From the IMG/VR virus record IMGVR_UViG_3300034158_000007, positions 1-64,000 of that record: 64,000 nucleotides of DNA. One strand, 5' to 3'. This stretch comes from a virus. The notes under the pieces are model-generated. The model ran no database searches, was not told the origin of the DNA, and was given only the letters and a program-made list of their open reading frames with translations. This document shows positions 61,744-64,000 of the stretch, piece by piece. Every line of letters starts with the position of its first letter. The stretch's first letter is position 1. The translations under genes were made by a program, and so were the position numbers.

Positions 61744-62139
61744 ATGACCATGAATGTATTTATCCCCATAGACCAGTCATGGTCATTTAAGTTCTTTGAA
61801 TTCAACAAGCCTTTGATATCACAGGTTGAAGACTTCTTTAAGTTCTCCAATGAGTTCTATGCCGGTGCAATGCTGTACGTTATAACCCAGATCAATTTCA
61901 ACTACGGAATGTCCACCGCGACTTACAATGACAAACTGACCGAGGCTTTCGAGATCTGTGCACGCTATCCAGCATTGGCGCCAAAGATCGCTGAAGCCTA
62001 TCGGAAACTATTTGCAGAGTATCGTTTGGCCTATATGGCCGTAGGGTGCATTGTGCAAGGCGCAACCCCCGCAGTAGAGCCATCGGGCATCTTACAAGGT
62101 ATCGTGCTCCACACGATACCACAGTGGCCTCCTAAGTAG
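61744..62139 (+). CDS. Hypothetical protein, 131 aa, end of virion-block operon
   Basis: ATG 61744 or the ATG two codons on (61750). Soluble, aromatic-rich (DQSWSFKFFEFNKPLI), ending in a proline-rich tip VLHTIPQWPPK. Last gene before the early region that starts at 62161. Confidence 0.7.
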   Translation: MTMNVFIPIDQSWSFKFFEFNKPLISQVEDFFKFSNEFYAGAMLYVITQINFNYGMSTATYNDKLTEAFEICARYPALAPKIAEAYRKLFAEYRLAYMAVGCIVQGATPAVEPSGILQGIVLHTIPQWPPK

Positions 62140-62146
62140 TATTAGA

Positions 62147-62169
62147 AGCTATTTAAAGAGTATATTACT
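62147..62169 (+). promoter_or_regulatory. phiKZ-type early promoter for the terminal accessory region
   Basis: TATATTAC at 62161-62168, with ATTTAAAGAG immediately upstream. The short AGTGAATTCACT palindrome lies just behind (62171-62182). Confidence 0.85.
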
Positions 62170-62196
62170 TTAGTGAATTCACTGGAGTAGTACTAC

Positions 62197-62328
62197 ATGT
62201 CCGAACAGATGATTCAACAACGTAAAGCCGCCCATCGTGAAGCTCAAGACTCGTGGATCTCTCCTCGGGGCTTGGGGCTTTTATTCACTATCGGCCTTAC
62301 ACTCACTGTAATCTTTAACGGGGTGTAA
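62197..62328 (+). CDS. Tiny early membrane protein, 43 aa
   Basis: The ATG at 62197 is 29 bases behind the early box, with TGGAGTAG upstream. Charged N-terminus (SEQMIQQRKAAHREAQD) and one C-terminal membrane helix (GLGLLFTIGLTLTVIF). Single-pass inner-membrane peptide; function unknown. Confidence 0.65.
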   Translation: MSEQMIQQRKAAHREAQDSWISPRGLGLLFTIGLTLTVIFNGV

Positions 62329-62334
62329 CCTATT

Positions 62335-62508
62335 ATGTTCGCTAACTTCTATGATGAAGCAAAGACACGCGAAGAAAATCAGAAAGAGTTTGAGAAAGCT
62401 CGACACAACAAAGAAGTAACCGCACACTACGTAACAGCCTTCGCTGTTGTCGCTGGTGCTGTGGGTGCAGTACTCGGTGTTAAAAAGCTTATCGACGAAT
62501 TCACTTAA
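62335..62508 (+). CDS. Tiny early membrane protein, 57 aa
   Basis: Begins six bases after the preceding stop. Charged N-terminal helix (FYDEAKTREENQKEFEKARH) and a C-terminal membrane helix YVTAFAVVAGAVGAVLGV followed by KKLIDEF. Part of the early operon with the 43-aa gene. Function unknown. Confidence 0.65.
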   Translation: MFANFYDEAKTREENQKEFEKARHNKEVTAHYVTAFAVVAGAVGAVLGVKKLIDEFT

Positions 62509-62567
62509 AGCCAACTGGGTGTTCAATTAGATGAGTCTAAACACATTCTTTTAATTGGAGACCTCCC

Positions 62568-63062
62568 ATGGTTGAATTCGTAATTGGAACAGATATATTT
62601 CGTCAAGAAGGCGACCTGTATCTGATCACCGTCAACTGCGTTGGCGTTATGGGTAAAGGTCTGGCTAAGAGCTTTAAAGAGCTACATCCCGACCTCTACG
62701 AACGTTATCGTCACGACTGCAAGATGAAGATCATCACGATCGGTAATCCCGCAATCTATCAGGCGGACAATGGTAAACGCTACATGATGTTCCCTACCAA
62801 AGATCGTTGGCAAGATCCTTCGCTCCCTGACTACATCTCCGCTGGTTTACAGTGGATGGTCGATTCAGTGATAACGGAAGATGACGATGAAGGGGATATC
62901 GACCCTAGTTGGCGGATAGTCATTCCCCCTCTAGGTTGTGCCAATGGTGGCCTTAGCTTCGCGACCGTAAAAGAAACGATCAAGCTATTCGCCTCTCACA
63001 TGCCAAACCCAATCGTGGTGGTCTATCCACCATGGATGGAACAAGACGATAAATGGGATTGA
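62568..63062 (+). CDS. DarG-type macro domain protein (ADP-ribosyl-DNA/protein hydrolase candidate)
   Basis: 164 residues forming a complete macro domain: ITVNCVGVMGKGLAKSFK (N23 in TVNC; G-x-M-G-x-G-x-A), FPTKDRW with K78, and IPPLGCANGGLSF (GCANGG 123-128). This is the DarG/ALC1-like layout in which an asparagine and a lysine at FPTK bind ADP-ribose and remove it from DNA thymidine. DarG antitoxins neutralise DarT toxins, so a stand-alone phage copy, behind an early promoter, is a candidate anti-DarT defence factor. It could also hydrolyse ADP-ribose signals. No DarT-like toxin is adjacent. GGAGACC precedes the ATG. Confidence 0.85.
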   Translation: MVEFVIGTDIFRQEGDLYLITVNCVGVMGKGLAKSFKELHPDLYERYRHDCKMKIITIGNPAIYQADNGKRYMMFPTKDRWQDPSLPDYISAGLQWMVDSVITEDDDEGDIDPSWRIVIPPLGCANGGLSFATVKETIKLFASHMPNPIVVVYPPWMEQDDKWD

Positions 63063-63070
63063 CCCCAAAC

Positions 63071-63102
63071 AAAGCCCCTACCAGACGGTGGGGGCTTTAT
63101 GC
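63071..63102 (+). terminator. Hairpin followed by TATG
   Basis: AAAGCCCCTACC-AGAC-GGTGGGGGCTTT, 12-bp stem with one wobble, then ATGCC (TATG at 63098-63101). Ends the macro-domain transcript. Confidence 0.75.
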
Positions 63103-63121
63103 CGCTTTATAGGAGATATGA

Positions 63122-63475
63122 ATGTTGTATGCAAATCCGGTTACTAACATCCCAGCAATGATCAACGCCATCGGTCAAGTAGATCCAATCCGCCCAATCG
63201 AAATGATTGCCCCGGTTGAGAAAGTACTCTGGTCTGTAAAGAAGAAGCGTCAGCCCGGTGGCTACGTCGCTGTGGAGTACGGTGGTACCGTTTGCGTTGA
63301 GCGGGTAGGCGTTGGTCAGGCTATCCGTCAGGAACGCTTAGGCGCGCCCATAGACCGCTTTGAAGAACTCTTTCTGGCTGAGTCAGAAGATCATCTGGAT
63401 GGCGCCATCGAATATCTCGGTGGGGCATTCGGTATGTCATTCAACGATGTTGTGAATCAGGTCAATGTAGATTAG
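63122..63475 (+). CDS. Hypothetical early-region protein, 117 aa
   Basis: TAGGAGATATG gives the ribosome site. Acidic, helical C-terminus (FEELFLAESEDHLDGAIEYL), with a basic patch KVLWSVKKKRQPGGYVAVEY. No motif. Followed by an early promoter that starts the last sub-operon. Confidence 0.72.
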   Translation: MLYANPVTNIPAMINAIGQVDPIRPIEMIAPVEKVLWSVKKKRQPGGYVAVEYGGTVCVERVGVGQAIRQERLGAPIDRFEELFLAESEDHLDGAIEYLGGAFGMSFNDVVNQVNVD

Positions 63476-63476
63476 A

Positions 63477-63498
63477 ACCTATCACAGCGCTATATTAC
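63477..63498 (+). promoter_or_regulatory. phiKZ-type early promoter
   Basis: TATATTAC at 63491-63498, followed by TTTAGCGAAT as at 62161. The preceding TAGAACCTATC segment also matches the other promoters. Confidence 0.85.
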
Positions 63499-63530
63499 TT
63501 TAGCGAATAAACTAACTAGAGGTTAGCGTC

Positions 63531-63614
63531 ATGCGTAATGTATTTGGTTTGGTCCTGCTGGTAGTTGTAGCAGCAATCGTCATCGACATTTTGGATGAGG
63601 GGATCAATGCTTAA
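63531..63614 (+). CDS. Tiny hydrophobic peptide, 27 aa
   Basis: The ATG at 63531 follows the early promoter and GAGGTTAGCGTC. The product is almost only a membrane helix (VFGLVLLVVVAAIVIDIL) with an acidic tail. It overlaps the next gene by eight bases, so a coding role is credible although short. Confidence 0.5.
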   Translation: MRNVFGLVLLVVVAAIVIDILDEGINA

Positions 63615-63951
63615 ACAGATAGCATCAGTGGGTACGGCACTGCTAGTATCGGCTGTCGTAGTGACAACCGCTGTTGCAGTTTCGGCGGCTTACATTGTCG
63701 TAGATCTGGACAAAGACTTTAATCGTATTCGTGACGCTGTTCGTAAACCGATCTTCATGTTGATCTTCGGTCTCGAGCGCGATGACGTCTATGCCCGTAT
63801 GAATCCAGATGACAAGTTGGCTGTAGTAATGCCCTTCGTCGAACACGCTTTAAAAACAACTCTCACTCGCTTCGGTGAAACCCTTCGACCAATGCTGGAA
63901 GAAGACATCCGTAGCAGTGTCATTAACTACATCAAAGGTAACTACAAATGA
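63607..63951 (+). CDS. Membrane-anchored early protein, 114 aa
   Basis: Start at ATG 63607 (GAGGGG upstream); an ATG at 63595 is possible but overlaps that site. N-terminal membrane helix SVGTALLVSAVVVTTAVAVSAAY (about 7-29) then a charged cytoplasmic or periplasmic domain and an amphipathic end. Its last codon overlaps the next ATG (ATGA). Function unknown. Confidence 0.7.
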   Translation: MLKQIASVGTALLVSAVVVTTAVAVSAAYIVVDLDKDFNRIRDAVRKPIFMLIFGLERDDVYARMNPDDKLAVVMPFVEHALKTTLTRFGETLRPMLEEDIRSSVINYIKGNYK

Positions 63952-64000
63952 AATACGTAATCGGTGCAGCAGGCGTGGCAGCAGTTCTCGGTGGTGCAGC
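63948..64000 (+). CDS. Start of a hydrophobic protein, truncated by the window
   Basis: Begins ATGAAATACGTAATCGG with overlap to the previous stop. The visible 17 residues (KYVIGAAGVAAVLGGA) form a membrane helix or signal peptide. Confidence 0.5.
   Translation, partial: MKYVIGAAGVAAVLGGA

Overview
The window is part of the genome of a nucleus-forming jumbo myophage of the phiKZ / 201phi2-1 type, most probably infecting a Pseudomonas. The evidence is direct: a full-length chimallin (ChmA, 217-2103) that closely resembles the 201phi2-1 protein as I remember it; multisubunit RNA polymerase genes split in the phiKZ manner; and seven copies of the phiKZ-type early promoter box TATATTAC, all on the + strand. 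No tRNA, IS element, integrase or CRISPR array was noticed. No gene-free stretch exceeds about 220 bases.

Layout. 1-2250: chmA behind an early promoter and a 5' leader with two perfect palindromes. 2248-9161: beta' N-terminal subunit of the non-virion RNA polymerase (nvRNAP), then small genes of unknown function, three of them apparently paralogous. 9151-16661: an SbcD-like phosphoesterase, an SSB-like protein, then the block syntenic with phiKZ gp68-gp69-gp70 (fifth nvRNAP subunit, the PicA/Imp1 nuclear import factor candidate, and a protein with a P/Q-rich tail). 16723-23334: small genes, nvRNAP beta C-terminal and beta' C-terminal subunits, and an SF2 helicase. 23379-24482: five tiny membrane proteins. 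24529-27324: three - strand genes. 27415-31124: vRNAP beta' C-terminal subunit (phiKZ gp80-like) with neighbours. 31177-32665: two convergent distal-tail or adhesin-like genes sharing the same 15-base start. 32729-35647: a - strand replication cluster (MazG-like, a small gene without a start codon, PolB-like exonuclease/polymerase). 35867-39135: zinc metallopeptidase, Gp49_66-family protein and an internal-head-like protein. 39178-43159: two - strand virion/baseplate-like proteins. 43197-55728: a long late block ending in five internal-head (inner body) type proteins with acidic N-terminal propeptides. 55794-56660: a Kelch-like propeller. 56675-62139: virion-protein block. 62197-64000: early accessory genes, including a DarG-type macro domain and very small membrane proteins.

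How it fits together. Early promoters, read by the injected virion polymerase (one subunit encoded here), would drive chmA, several nvRNAP genes and small host-takeover proteins. ChmA builds the protein shell around phage DNA, the gp69-like factor licenses import of phage proteins, and the nvRNAP (beta'N, betaC, beta'C and the gp68-like subunit are here; betaN is not) transcribes middle and late genes inside it. The late blocks encode baseplate-like and capsid-interior proteins.

The points most worth checking are: the macro-domain protein as an anti-DarT candidate; a likely -1 ribosomal frameshift at the end of the PolB-like gene (overlapping slippery heptamers just before the stop, with a downstream ORF that has no start codon); a common S/G-x-E cleavage signature across the inner-body proteins; a recurrent hairpin-plus-TATG element at gene junctions; and the shared start of otherwise unrelated adhesin-like genes. 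Function calls come from motif recognition and remembered synteny, without database searches.
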